A stretch of 64,000 nucleotides of DNA from Streptomyces sp. RKAG293 (GCF_023701745.1 NZ_JAJOZB010000001.1:3850501-3914500); one strand, 5' to 3'; numbered from the stretch's first letter, positions 42,088-54,176 are shown. Translations and numbers: made by a program. Notes: generated by a model from the letters alone, not told the origin.

Positions 42088-42636
42088 TCACTTCTGCACC
42101 TCGTCGGTGGTCGTGGTGGCGCAGCCGCCGCTGACGCAGGGGCCCTTGCGCCACCAGTCGGGCAGCATCGCGATGGCCTCGTCGCCCAGCGGGTTGACCC
42201 CGGGGCCGGCGGCGAGCGAGTGACCGACCAGGACGTGCAGGCACTTCACCCGGTCGGGCATGCCGCCCGCGCTCGGGAAGCCCTCCAGCACCTCGATGGC
42301 GTCCCGGCGGGTGATGTAGTCGTCGTGCGCGGCCCGGTAGGCGGCGGCCAGCTCCGGGTCCTCGGCGAGCCGGGCCGTCATCTCCTTCATGACGCCGTCG
42401 GCCTCCAGCGTCCCGATGGCGGACGCGGCGCGCGGGCACGTCAGGTAGTACAGCGTCGGGAACGGCGTACCGTCCTCCAGCCGCGGCTGGGTCTCGACCA
42501 CGTCCGGCTGTCCGCACGGGCAGCGGTGGGCGATGGCCCGCAGGCCGCGCGGCGGGCGGCCCAGCTGCTCCTTGAACGCGGCGATGTCGGCCTCGGTCGG
42601 CGTGGTGCGGGGGGTGGGAGCGGGGTGATCTGTCAT
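42088..42636 (-). CDS. DUF501 protein
   Basis: 182 residues. The pattern GRPPRGLRAIAHRCPCGQPD, PFPTLYYLTCPRAASAIGTL and VKCLHVLVGHSLAAGPGVNP matches the conserved actinobacterial DUF501 family, whose members sit between divIC and ppx in most actinobacteria. Conserved Cys and His residues suggest a metal site. Function unknown. Same strand as divIC, 44 bp downstream of it, and ppx follows. Confidence 0.9.
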   Translation of the reverse strand: MTDHPAPTPRTTPTEADIAAFKEQLGRPPRGLRAIAHRCPCGQPDVVETQPRLEDGTPFPTLYYLTCPRAASAIGTLEADGVMKEMTARLAEDPELAAAYRAAHDDYITRRDAIEVLEGFPSAGGMPDRVKCLHVLVGHSLAAGPGVNPLGDEAIAMLPDWWRKGPCVSGGCATTTTDEVQK

Positions 42637-42680
42637 GAGCCGTTCTCGATCGTGGAAGGCCGGCGGCGGGCGGTGCCCGG

Positions 42681-43184
42681 CTATCGCCGGGGGGACCCGG
42701 CGGCGTCGGCGTGGTCGACGCTGTCCCAGAAATTGTCGTACCAGGGGCGGTGCGCGGCGGCCTCGTCCGAGGGCCGGCGGCCGGCGGGGTCGCCGTCGGG
42801 GGCGGCGCTCGGGGTCGGGCTCACCACCGTATAACCGGTCTCACCGGGCAGCATGAAGTGCAGCCGCTTGCGGGCCTGGGTCTTCACGTACTCGTTGTCC
42901 TGCCAGCGGGCCTTCTCCTCGCGCAGCTGCTCGACGCGCTGCTTGGCCTGCTGGGCCTCCTTGCGCTGGTCGGCGATGTCCGAGCGCTGGGCGATGTACT
43001 GCCGCATCGGGTAGGCGAGGGCGACGATCAGCGCGCAGAGCACGAGCGCCAGCAGCGCGGCCCGCCCGGTGAGCTTGCTGCGGCGGGGGGCGGGGCGCCT
43101 GGTCGCCGCGCGGTAGACGCGGGCCTGCGCCTCCTGGCCGATCGCCTTCAGCCGCGCCGCGGTGGAGAACCGATCCGCCCCCAC
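42681..43184 (-). CDS. divIC: DivIC/FtsB septum formation initiator family protein
   Basis: 167 residues from GTG 43184, chosen for the GGGGAGA 4-5 bp upstream. About 45 basic cytoplasmic residues are followed by one transmembrane helix (ALLALVLCALIVALAYPM), then an extracytoplasmic coiled coil (DIADQRKEAQQAKQRVEQLR, EEKARWQDNEYVKTQARKRL) and a flexible tail. It is the typical single-pass FtsB/DivIC component of the septum complex with FtsL and FtsQ. Position between eno and DUF501 is conserved in actinobacteria. Confidence 0.9.
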   Translation of the reverse strand: MGADRFSTAARLKAIGQEAQARVYRAATRRPAPRRSKLTGRAALLALVLCALIVALAYPMRQYIAQRSDIADQRKEAQQAKQRVEQLREEKARWQDNEYVKTQARKRLHFMLPGETGYTVVSPTPSAAPDGDPAGRRPSDEAAAHRPWYDNFWDSVDHADAAGSPRR

Positions 43185-43299
43185 GCCGTCTCCCCTCGTC
43201 CGCACGTACCTACGTCCCCGGCCACGGTACGGGACCGGGCGCGGGGACGTAGGTCAGACGTGCGGGCGGTGCCGCCGATCAGCCCTCGGGCCGGCCGGG

Positions 43300-44643
<1,344 letters not shown>

Positions 44644-44758
44644 CTAACCGCCCGGGGAGGGTAGACCCGTCGATCGGCCGACCCCTGAGACGAAAAAGGG
44701 CCCAAAGGCTGACAACAGGTGACCAACGGCGCCTTACGCCGCGTGCCGGACGCCAAAA

Positions 44759-44801
44759 CCCCGGCCCGGCACGCTCGGGGGGAGTGCGTGCCTGGCCGGG
44801 G
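44759..44801 (-). terminator. Terminator of the first rpf gene
   Basis: CCCCGGCCCGGCACGC (44759-44774) pairs with GCGTGCCTGGCCGGGG (44786-44801) with one mismatch. The remainder of 44584-44931 holds the eno promoter region (a TAGGCT -10-like element on the minus strand near 44649) and no gene. Confidence 0.65.
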
Positions 44802-44931
44802 AGTCCTGGGGTTCGACGGGATCCGGCGTGATTCAGAAGGATCCAGCAGGATCCCGTCGGGGTTCAGCGGAGGAGAGCCGGCGGGGCGGCGGCCCGGGCG
44901 ACCAGGCCGGCCGCGCCCGCGGCTATCGGTC

Positions 44932-45636
<705 letters not shown>

Positions 45637-45644
45637 TCATCCTC

Positions 45645-45840
45645 ACCGACGCCTACGAGGTCAGCTGTCGGGTTCGGGCGTGAGTTGCCCGGCTGCGCGG
45701 CTTTCGCCGTGCTGCTTCACCCCAAGCCGGTCCGTCCCCCACGAGTTCGGGTCCGGGCCGGCGGAAGACCTTGGGTCCCCCGCTCCTGCCTACGGCGCTT
45801 TCGCGTCGACTGTTCCCGTCGGTCGGCGGCAGGACTCGGC
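45645..45840 (-). promoter_or_regulatory. ydaO/yuaA-type (c-di-AMP) riboswitch upstream of rpfA
   Basis: Read on the minus strand from about 45840 the leader has GACGGGAACAGTCGACGCG, GTAGGCAGGAGCGGGGGACC, CTTGGGGTGAAGC, GCCGGGCAACTCACGCCC and GAACCCGACAGCTGACCTCG followed by TAGGCGTCGG. These conserved blocks and their order are those of the ydaO-yuaA class, which binds c-di-AMP and in Streptomyces lowers rpfA expression. The 3' end is about 15 bp before the rpfA start. The rest of 45841-46067 is AT-richer and likely holds the promoter. Confidence 0.88.
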
Positions 45841-46067
45841 GATCCTGACCGGCGGGGCCCGCTGTGGCGAGCAGTACGACGTTAAACACACGATCCCGGC
45901 GAGGACAAACATCCCGGGGTCGTACAGCAACTCCCCCATCCGGCTGAACGGACCCACAGAACCGCAGGTCGGAAGGGAGAAAGGCGGCGCGGTGCGAGCG
46001 GGCCGGCACGGCCGCCACGGAGACCCTTGTCACAAGGTCCGGGGTGCCGGGATCGTGTTGAGCGGTC

Positions 46068-47060
<993 letters not shown>

Positions 47061-47268
47061 GCGGTCACCCTTCTCCAAAAACATTGACTACGGCCCTGCG
47101 TCATATTCGAGAAGCCTGCGATGACCGCAGAACGTAGCGGTGTTGACCATCGCATCACAAGTCGGTGTAGCGGGCATCACGCTGAGGTCACGGTCGATTT
47201 CAGCCCGTACCTCGTGTACAGGACATTTTTGACGTTCCATCAGGGTTTAGCGGTGTGAAAGGCTGGAC

Positions 47269-48594
47269 TCAGGGCGTCGATTCGGGGATTCCGCTTTCGC
47301 CGGATCCGCCGGCGCCGGCTTCCGGGGTGAAGCCCACCGGCAGCGTCCGCAGCCCGCGCATGATGAGCCCGCCGCGCCACCGCAGATCGTCCGGCTCGGC
47401 CGCCAGCCGCAGGTCCGGGAGCCGGGTCAGCAGCGTCGCGAGCGCGGACTGCGCCTCCAGGCGGGCCAGCGGGGCGCCCAGGCAGTAGTGGATGCCGTGC
47501 CCGTAGCCGACGTGCTGGTTGTCGCGGCGCGCCAGGTCCAGCGTGTCGGGCCCGTCGAACCGGTCGGGGTCGCGGTCGGCCGCCGCCAGCACCACCAGCA
47601 CCGGTTGGCCCTCCCCGATCCGCTGCCCGCCGATCGTCAGCGACTCGGTCGCGAACCGCCAGGTCGCCAGCTCGACCGGCCCGTCGTACCGCAGCAGTTC
47701 CTCCACCGCGGTCTCCAGGAGGTCCGTCTCACCGCGGGCGATCGACGCCTGGAGCTGGGCGCGCTGTTCGGGATGGCGGAGCAGCGTGTAGACCCCGTTG
47801 CCGATCAGGTTGACGGTGGTTTCGAAACCGGCGAAAAGAAGGATGAAAGCCATCGCGGCGGCCTCGTTCTCCGACAGGTGCTCACCGTGGTCGCTGGCCT
47901 TGATGAGCCCGGAGATCAGATCGTCGCCGGGGTCCGCGCGCTTGCGGTGGATCAGCTCCAGCAGATACGCCCGCATCTTCTTCACCGACCGGGCGACGCC
48001 GCCGCGCGGGCCGCCGCCGTGGCGGATCATCATGCCCGCCCAGTCCCGGAAGTCGTCCTGGTCCTCGGGCGGAACGCCCAGCAGGTCGCAGATCGTGTAG
48101 ATGGGGAGCGGGAACGCGAACTCGTGGATGAGGTCCGCCTCCGACTTCACCGCGCCCGCCTCGTCCGTCTGCAGGCCGTCGATGAGCCGGTCGGTCAGCT
48201 CCTGCACCCGCGGTGCGAACTCCGCGATCCGGCGCGGGGTGAACGCCTTGGAGACGAGCCGCCGCAGCCGGGTGTGGTCCGGCGGATCGATGTTCAGCAG
48301 GTGCGTCATCAGATCCGCGCCGCGCTCGCCGGGGATGCCCACCTTGTTCTTGGCGTTGGCGCCCTCGCTGTGATGGCCGCGGTTCTTGCTGAGCCGCGCG
48401 TCCGCCAGCGCCTGCCGCGCGTCCGCGTACCGCGTCACCAGCCAGGCGTCGACGCCACTGGGGAGGGTGGTCCTGTGCACCGGCGAGTGCTCGCGCAGCC
48501 AGGCGTACGCCGGGTACGGATCGGCGGCGAACTCCCAGGTGAAGAGGGTGGGGGCGGGCGGGGCGGCGGGGGTGGCGGCAGTCTCGTCAGGCAC
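47269..48594 (-). CDS. Cytochrome P450
   Basis: 441 residues from GTG 48594. I-helix oxygen-binding segment FILLFAGFETTVNLIGNG, K-helix ETAVEELLRYDGPVE, and the heme loop GYGHGIHYCLGAPLARLEAQ with the Cys thiolate are all present. Sequence type is the soluble bacterial CYP107-like group. The gene overlaps the endonuclease V stop by 8 bp on the same strand. No ferredoxin or biosynthetic cluster is next to it, so the substrate is unknown; synteny suggests a conserved Streptomyces P450. Confidence 0.93.
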   Translation of the reverse strand: MPDETAATPAAPPAPTLFTWEFAADPYPAYAWLREHSPVHRTTLPSGVDAWLVTRYADARQALADARLSKNRGHHSEGANAKNKVGIPGERGADLMTHLLNIDPPDHTRLRRLVSKAFTPRRIAEFAPRVQELTDRLIDGLQTDEAGAVKSEADLIHEFAFPLPIYTICDLLGVPPEDQDDFRDWAGMMIRHGGGPRGGVARSVKKMRAYLLELIHRKRADPGDDLISGLIKASDHGEHLSENEAAAMAFILLFAGFETTVNLIGNGVYTLLRHPEQRAQLQASIARGETDLLETAVEELLRYDGPVELATWRFATESLTIGGQRIGEGQPVLVVLAAADRDPDRFDGPDTLDLARRDNQHVGYGHGIHYCLGAPLARLEAQSALATLLTRLPDLRLAAEPDDLRWRGGLIMRGLRTLPVGFTPEAGAGGSGESGIPESTP

Positions 48595-49288
48595 CCCCTG
48601 ACGCTAGCGCGTCCCGGCAGAGCCGGTCGGCGAGCCGGGTCGTCTGCGGCAGCCGGTACTCCGGCGCCAGCGCGAGGACGTGCCGGCACGCGGTGTCCAG
48701 GTCGATGCGGTGCCCTGTCGACACATAGACCGGTTTGACGCCGCGTTGGGTGCGCAGCACCCGGCCCACGGTCTCCCCGCCGTCGTCGAGCGGTGCGGAC
48801 GCCCCGCGTTCCGGGCCCAGCGCGGCCGGGTCGTAGCTCCCGGTGAACGGTGTCTTCGCGACCCCGGCCGTCGGAATGCCGGTGATCACCCCGAGATGGC
48901 AGGCGAGGCCGAACCGCCGGGGGTGTGCGAGCCCGTGGCCGTCGCAGACCAGCAGATCCGGGACGGTGCTCAGCTTGCGCAACGCCTCGACCAGGGTGGG
49001 CAGCTCGCGGAACGCGAACAGCCCCGGGATGTAGGGGAACGAGGTCTCGGCGACGGCGGTCGCCTGCTCCACCGGGGCGAGCGTCCGCGCGTCCAGTACG
49101 ACGACGGCCGCGGCCAACCGGTCGCCCGTGCCGTTGCCGTCGCCCGCGTACGCGACGTCCAGCCCGGCGACGAAGCGCGGCTCGCGCGGCCCCGGCCCGC
49201 GGTGGTCCGCCCGCGCCCGCAGCCGGTCCTGGATCTCCAGCGCCTGCGCCTCACCGGCGGGCCATTCGTGCGGCACATCAATCTGCAT
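48587..49288 (-). CDS. nfi: Endonuclease V
   Basis: 233 residues. It nicks DNA one base 3' of deaminated bases such as hypoxanthine. Motifs include FVAGLDVAYAGDGNG with the catalytic Asp, FPYIPGLFAFRELPTLVEAL, VCDGHGLAHPRRFGLACHLG (catalytic Asp and the recognition loop) and a C-terminal VKPVYVSTGHRIDLDTA. All family landmarks are present. It overlaps the P450 gene. Confidence 0.93.
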   Translation of the reverse strand: MQIDVPHEWPAGEAQALEIQDRLRARADHRGPGPREPRFVAGLDVAYAGDGNGTGDRLAAAVVVLDARTLAPVEQATAVAETSFPYIPGLFAFRELPTLVEALRKLSTVPDLLVCDGHGLAHPRRFGLACHLGVITGIPTAGVAKTPFTGSYDPAALGPERGASAPLDDGGETVGRVLRTQRGVKPVYVSTGHRIDLDTACRHVLALAPEYRLPQTTRLADRLCRDALASGGA

Positions 49289-49367
49289 GGCAGAACGCTA
49301 CGTTGCGGCCCGGACGACGGTCGCCCCGGTTTCCGCGCGCCCGGTCATCCCCTGCCGCTCCGGCCGG

Positions 49368-50351
49368 CTATTCGGCCGCGCGCAGGGTGTCGCGGTAGCG
49401 GCGGGCGGCGTCCCGCAGCGCGGATTCCGGGTCGAGCCCGGCGGCGGTAGCCGCGGAGGCCAGCGCCAGCAGCAGATCGCCGAGCGCCGTCCGGTCCGAC
49501 GGCACCTCGACGCCGGCGGCGTCCGGCACCGGCAGCCCGGCCCGCCGGGCCCGGCCGCTGAGCTGCGCGGCCAGCGCGAGCGCCGGCTGCCCGACGGGCA
49601 CCCCGTCCGTCACCGAGTCGCGCTGCTTCTCCACGGCCTTGAGCCGGACCCAGTTCGCCTGGACGGCCTCGGGGGTCTCGGCGACCTCGTCCCCGAAGAT
49701 GTGCGGGTGCCGGTGGATCAACTTGTCGACGATCGTGCCGGCGACATCGTCGACCGAGAACGGCTCCTCCGCGTCCTCCTCGGCGATCCGGGAGTGGAAG
49801 ACGACCTGCAGCAGAACGTCCCCGAGCTCCTCGCGCAGCGACTCCCGGTCGCCCTCCTCGATCGCCTCGACCAGCTCGTACATCTCCTCGATGCCGTACT
49901 TGGCGAGGTCCGTGTGGGTCTGCTCGCGGGTCCACGGGCACTCCGCGCGGATCCGGTCCATGACCTGCACGAGATCGAGCAGCCGCGCGCCCGGCAGGTC
50001 GTAGGAGCCGGGCAGCAGCTCCAGATCCGGCATCGCCACCCGCCCCGACCCGCCGAGGCGGGCCAGTTCGTCGGTGACCGCGGGGTCGTTGTCGGCGGCC
50101 GGCAGATAGACGACGGTCCGCTCACCAGCGGTCGCGTCCACCAGCTCCCGCCCGGTCGGCGCCGCGTGCACGACGCGCACGCCCGCCTCCCGCAGATACG
50201 GAAGCTGGGGATGCCCGGGGTCCGCGCAGATGACCTGGTCGGCACCGCGCAGCAGTTCCCACGCGGGCCACGACAGCAGACCGGGCGCCACCCGGTGACT
50301 GGTGGTGAGCAGTACGAGGCGGCCTGGCGCGGGGGTCATCGAGTCGTCCAC
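49368..50351 (-). CDS. mazG: Nucleoside triphosphate pyrophosphohydrolase MazG
   Basis: 327 residues; GTG 50351 or ATG 50339. The first 100 residues (LVLLTTSHRVAPGLLSWPAW onward) look like a degenerate tetrapyrrole-methylase-type domain, as in long actinobacterial MazG proteins. The MazG core follows: LVQVMDRIRAECPWTREQTH, EEMYELVEAIEEGDRESLRE, ELGDVLLQVVFHSRIAEED with the Glu/Asp metal ligands, and RHPHIFGD. It hydrolyses NTPs to NMP and pyrophosphate and can remove abnormal nucleotides. Family call secure. Confidence 0.92.
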   Translation of the reverse strand: MDDSMTPAPGRLVLLTTSHRVAPGLLSWPAWELLRGADQVICADPGHPQLPYLREAGVRVVHAAPTGRELVDATAGERTVVYLPAADNDPAVTDELARLGGSGRVAMPDLELLPGSYDLPGARLLDLVQVMDRIRAECPWTREQTHTDLAKYGIEEMYELVEAIEEGDRESLREELGDVLLQVVFHSRIAEEDAEEPFSVDDVAGTIVDKLIHRHPHIFGDEVAETPEAVQANWVRLKAVEKQRDSVTDGVPVGQPALALAAQLSGRARRAGLPVPDAAGVEVPSDRTALGDLLLALASAATAAGLDPESALRDAARRYRDTLRAAE

Positions 50352-50420
50352 CGCACGAACCTACCGCGCGCCCCGCACCCCGGTCCGGGCGGCCGGGACC
50401 CGCCGGCCGCCCCGAGGGCG

Positions 50421-51050
50421 CTATGCGCCCTGGACGGGAGCCTCCGCCACCGGGACGAGCCAGGGCTCCTTGGTGTCGCCCAGCTGGCCCGTCCGCGCGT
50501 CCCAGGTGCCGTAGCGGGGGTTCACGTCGATCTTCATGGTCTTGGCGGTCTTGGCGATGAGCTGGGACAGGGCCGTGTTCCCGCCGTCGCTGCCGGGCTC
50601 GAGCCGGAGGCCGACAATGATCTTCGCCGCCTCGACCTGGAGCCGGCTGAAGGCGTCGGCGCCGGACGGAGCGACGCCGAAGGTCTGCAGAAACCCGTCC
50701 GCTCCTCCGTACCGGCTCTCCAGTGCCTTCCGCATCTGCTCGGTCTCGGAGCGGGTGACCGTGATCCCCGCGTCCTTGGCGATCCGGTCCAGCACACGGG
50801 TCGCCACCAACCTGCTCAGCGTCATCTGGGACAGCTTGCTGGTTCCCTCGAGGAGAGCGGCTGACTGCGGCGATTTCTCCTGCGCGGTGCGGACGGCGTT
50901 GACCTGCGACTGGAGGTCCGAGACGGAGATCGTCTCGTTCTCCACCACTGCGGCGGCCCCCGCGTGCGGGGTGCCGCACGCGCTGATCACAGGGGTCATC
51001 GCCACGAGTGCGGCGGCGGCGAGCGAGACGGCGGTGCGTCGGCGGACCAT
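50421..51050 (-). CDS. SurA N-terminal-domain lipoprotein
   Basis: 209 residues from ATG 51050 (GGGAGGCACC upstream). Lipoprotein signal VSLAAAALVAMTPVISACGT with lipobox ISAC. The rest is a helical SurA/PrsA-like N-terminal chaperone domain (VVENETISVSDLQSQVNAVR, then SRLVATRVLDRIAKDAGITV and RSETEQMRKALESRYGG). The PPIase domain is absent; the C terminus is NPRYGTWDARTGQLGDTKEP. It likely helps fold or export proteins at the outer face of the membrane. Position next to mazG fits the core gene order of Streptomyces. Confidence 0.87.
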   Translation of the reverse strand: MVRRRTAVSLAAAALVAMTPVISACGTPHAGAAAVVENETISVSDLQSQVNAVRTAQEKSPQSAALLEGTSKLSQMTLSRLVATRVLDRIAKDAGITVTRSETEQMRKALESRYGGADGFLQTFGVAPSGADAFSRLQVEAAKIIVGLRLEPGSDGGNTALSQLIAKTAKTMKIDVNPRYGTWDARTGQLGDTKEPWLVPVAEAPVQGA

Positions 51051-51175
51051 GGTGCCTCCCGGCATGGGATCGAGCGGCGGTGCTTCGACCTTGCGAAGAT
51101 CGAGGATATGGAGCGGACGGCTTCGATATCCAGCACTCCGCCGAACTGGGCCGTGTCTGCCCGATCCCGAAGGGG

Positions 51176-51898
51176 TCAGCTGGTGGGCAGCTTCTCGTTC
51201 GGGCAGGTGTTCAGCTGCTTGCGCATCGCGTCCTTCTCGGCCGCCGTGACCCACACCCCGTACTTCTTCTTCACCGCCACCTGCCGCGCCACGTACGCGC
51301 ACCGGTACCCCTTGTTCGGCGGCAGCCATGTCGCGGTGTCCCCGTCGCCCTTGGACCGGTTGGCGGACGCGTCGGCGGCGATCAGGTTCATCGGGTCGTT
51401 GGCGAACTGCACCCGCTTGTCGGTCGTCCACTGCCCGGCGCCCTTCTGCCAGGCGTCGGAGAGCGCGACCGCGTGGTCGATGTCGATCGTGCTCTTGCCC
51501 CGGGTGTAGGTGAGCTGCTGCCCGGTGTACGGGTCGTCCAACTTCCCCGAGGTGACGACGCAGTCGCCGCCCTTCTCCGCGCGGAACGTTTCTGCGGTGA
51601 GGTCGCGCTTCAGTATGTCGTCGCGCGTCCCGCAGCCGTTGTGGTCGGTGTCGACCCAGGACTTGCCGAACTTCTCCCGGGTGTAACCGGTCTTCGGTGC
51701 CCGCCCCTTGACGGTCAGGGAGTCGACGGCGGCCAGCGCGCTGCCGCCGGGAGCCGACTTGCCCGGTCCGCTGCCGCTGCCGTTGCCGTTCCCGGCACCG
51801 CCCGCGGTGTCGGCCTTGCAGCCCGCCGCGCCGAGCAGTCCGGCGACCGCCAGCCCGCAAAGGAGTATGTGTGGTGCCCGTGCCCCGCGTTTGACCAT
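51176..51898 (-). CDS. Exported HNH endonuclease-family protein (DUF1524)
   Basis: 240 residues. Lipoprotein-type signal (ILLCGLAVAGLLGAAGCKAD; lipobox-like AAGC). After a Gly/Asn/Ser-rich linker, the catalytic part has DTDHNGCGTRDDILKRDL, STIDIDHAVALSDAWQKGAG with the general-base His, and NDPMNLIAADASANRSKGDG, followed by KGYRCAYVARQVAVKKKYGV. This is the DUF1524/HNH arrangement of secreted actinobacterial nucleases. It is probably a cell-surface or released DNase. Monocistronic. Confidence 0.88.
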   Translation of the reverse strand: MVKRGARAPHILLCGLAVAGLLGAAGCKADTAGGAGNGNGSGSGPGKSAPGGSALAAVDSLTVKGRAPKTGYTREKFGKSWVDTDHNGCGTRDDILKRDLTAETFRAEKGGDCVVTSGKLDDPYTGQQLTYTRGKSTIDIDHAVALSDAWQKGAGQWTTDKRVQFANDPMNLIAADASANRSKGDGDTATWLPPNKGYRCAYVARQVAVKKKYGVWVTAAEKDAMRKQLNTCPNEKLPTS

Positions 51899-51966
51899 GC
51901 TCGCACCTTATGGCGTTGACAGCCCGGCGTCCGGAGCGGCCCGGCCGGACCACCCATCTGCTCGCC

Positions 51967-53532
51967 TCATGCCCGCACTTGGCCCAGCCATGCCAGGGTG
52001 CGGCGCAACTCGACGCAGAACGGGTGGTGCGGTCCGTGCACGCGGTCGGCGTCGTAGAGGAGCCGGGCGAGCACCTCGCGGGCGGTGGCGCGGTCGCCGA
52101 CGGAGAGCAGCAGGTTGCCGATCCGGCGGCGGATCTCCAGCGGGACGACCGGGTCGGTGGCCGCGTACTGCTCGAAGTACGGCAGGAGCGTGCGGTATTC
52201 GCCGAGTGCGGCGCCGGCCTCGCCGAGCTGTTCGAGGCACTGCGCCGCCTCGTAGCGGAACTGCAGGACCTGGCGGTCGGCCGGACCGCTCTGGGTGGCG
52301 AACTCGTCCGCCAGCCGGCGCAGTTCGGGGAACGCCCGGCGGAACTGGCCGTCCTCCATGAGCGTGGCGGCGTACTGCTTGCGCAGCATCCGCACGATCG
52401 GCGAGTGCTCGCCGTGCTTCGCGGCGGCGGCGGGCAGCACGCCGCCGAGGATGTCGACGGCCTGGGTGATGCGGCCCGCGTCGAGCAGCCGTCTGACCTC
52501 GTCGACCGCGGCGGCGATGTCCGGGCCCGCCGGCGGCGTCGGCGGGAGGGTGGTGGAGGGCGGCGTCGACGGCATGGCCGGCACCTGGACCCCTTCCTGG
52601 CCGGTGCCGGGCCGGTCGGGCCAGGGGGCGTGCGGGCGCAGGAACGGGCGGGTGGGATCCATCGGCCCCGGCGGGCGCTGCGCGTGCGCGGTCCCGGCGG
52701 ACGGGAGCAGCGACGCGAGCTCGCCGTAGACGCGCTGGGCGTCGGCGGGCCGGTGCTGCGGGTCCTTGGCGAGCAGCCGCAGGACGAGGGACTCCAGCGC
52801 CGCGGGCACCTCCGCCCGCAGCTGGCGCAGCGCGACCGGCGCCTCGTAGAGATGGCGGTGCAGGACGCCGAGCGCGGTGGAGCCGTGGAACGGGACGTTG
52901 CCGCTGAGCAGTTCGTGCAGCACCACCCCGAGCGCGTACAGGTCGGTGCGCGGTCCGACGGCGCCGCCCATCGCCTGCTCCGGCGCCATGTACGCGGGGC
53001 TGCCGATCGGTGTGCCGGTGTGGGTGAGGCGGGTGGTGTCGGTGTCCATGACGGACGCGACGCCGAGGTCGAGCACGACGACGGTGCCGTCCGGGCGCAC
53101 CATCACATTGCTCGGCTTCAGGTCGCGGTGCACGATCGGCACCGCGTGCACGGCGGAGAGCGCCGCGCACAACTGGGCGGCGACCGCCACCGCCCCGGGC
53201 CACGGGTAGGGGTCGTGCTCGGCGAGGTGGTCCGCCAGGTCCTGGCCCTCGACGTGCTGCATGACGAGGTACAGCTCGTCGCCGTCGGTGCCCGCGTCAT
53301 GGACGGTGACCAGGCCGGGGTGGTCGACCTGGGCGGTGACCCGGCACTCGCGGTCGAAGCGCTGGCGCAGCTCGGCGACGTTCTCGCCGCCCGCGACCTT
53401 GTCGGGGCGCAGCAGCTTCACCGCGACCCGGCGGTCCAGGCGGCGGTCGTACGCCGTCCAGACCTGGCCCATGCCGCCCTGGCCGAGGACGGTGGCCAGC
53501 TCGTACCGCCCCGCGACGAGCCGGCCGTTCAC
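51967..53532 (-). CDS. Serine/threonine protein kinase (Hanks type) with TPR-like C terminus
   Basis: 521 residues from GTG 53532, overlapping the upstream gene by GTGA. Kinase domain 8-270: glycine loop VLGQGGMGQVW, Lys39 in VAVKLLR, catalytic VHRDLKPSNVM (Asp138), and VVLDLGVAS where DLG replaces the usual DFG, YMAPEQ at the activation segment. A Pro-rich linker (SAGTAHAQRPPGPMDP and TLPPTPPAG) follows; then helical repeats to the end. No transmembrane helix, so it is cytosolic, unlike PASTA kinases. It is coupled to a small membrane protein, possibly its membrane partner or substrate. Confidence 0.92.
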   Translation of the reverse strand: MNGRLVAGRYELATVLGQGGMGQVWTAYDRRLDRRVAVKLLRPDKVAGGENVAELRQRFDRECRVTAQVDHPGLVTVHDAGTDGDELYLVMQHVEGQDLADHLAEHDPYPWPGAVAVAAQLCAALSAVHAVPIVHRDLKPSNVMVRPDGTVVVLDLGVASVMDTDTTRLTHTGTPIGSPAYMAPEQAMGGAVGPRTDLYALGVVLHELLSGNVPFHGSTALGVLHRHLYEAPVALRQLRAEVPAALESLVLRLLAKDPQHRPADAQRVYGELASLLPSAGTAHAQRPPGPMDPTRPFLRPHAPWPDRPGTGQEGVQVPAMPSTPPSTTLPPTPPAGPDIAAAVDEVRRLLDAGRITQAVDILGGVLPAAAAKHGEHSPIVRMLRKQYAATLMEDGQFRRAFPELRRLADEFATQSGPADRQVLQFRYEAAQCLEQLGEAGAALGEYRTLLPYFEQYAATDPVVPLEIRRRIGNLLLSVGDRATAREVLARLLYDADRVHGPHHPFCVELRRTLAWLGQVRA

Positions 53533-54176
53533 CGGCCTTCTTCCTTGCGGAGGTAGTCACTCAGCTCGTCCAGCTCGGCGCGGACCCGGTCGATGCGCGG
53601 CGCGGCCGGGCCGGCCGGGCCCGGGGTCGGCGTCGCGGCCGGGTCCGGGGCCACCGGAGCGGTGGGCGCCGGGGTGGAGGTGGGGGTGTCGCGGTACGGG
53701 TTGTAGTCGGCGCGCGGGGTGGGCAGCTGCGTCTGCTGCACCTGCGGCTGCACCTGCTGGCGCTGCGCCTGCGCGGCGCCGTAGGGGAACTGCTGCTGGC
53801 CGTACGCGCGGGACGCCGTCTGCGCGTCCACCGCCCGGAAGTGCCGGATGTCGGAGACCAGGTAGTACACCACCACCGCGATGGCCTGGATCACCAGGAT
53901 GGAGACCACCGCGTTGTCCCGCGGGCTGTTGCTGTTGCCGCTGTCGCCGCTGTCGCCCCCGTTGCCGAGGAGCGCCAGCAGCACGACGGTCAGGACGAAG
54001 CTGGCGCCGCAGAGCACCCAGTCCACGGCGTTGCGCCGGCGCAGCAGGGCGACGCGCAGCAGCGGCGCCCAGGCGAGCATTCCGCACGACAGCACCGCGA
54101 GCAGCACGAACAGGACTCGCAGCCCGGTCCGAGTGCCGTCAGTCGGCTGGGGCGGCACGATGCCTGGGCCGTTCAT
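53529..54176 (-). CDS. Hypothetical membrane protein coupled to the kinase gene
   Basis: 215 residues from ATG 54176 (CAGGAGCAGCC upstream). Three hydrophobic segments: LRVLFVLLAVLSCGMLAWAP (18-37), WVLCGASFVLTVVLLALLG (about 52-70), and VVSILVIQAIAVVVYYLVSD (about 90-109). Between the last two is a Gly/Asp/Ser/Asn loop. The C-terminal half is Gln/Pro-rich (QQVQPQVQQTQLPTPRADYN) and ends with a helix IDRVRAELDELSDYLRKEEG. The frame overlaps the kinase start by 4 bp. Such proteins often accompany orphan kinases; function unknown. Confidence 0.75.
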   Translation of the reverse strand: MNGPGIVPPQPTDGTRTGLRVLFVLLAVLSCGMLAWAPLLRVALLRRRNAVDWVLCGASFVLTVVLLALLGNGGDSGDSGNSNSPRDNAVVSILVIQAIAVVVYYLVSDIRHFRAVDAQTASRAYGQQQFPYGAAQAQRQQVQPQVQQTQLPTPRADYNPYRDTPTSTPAPTAPVAPDPAATPTPGPAGPAAPRIDRVRAELDELSDYLRKEEGR

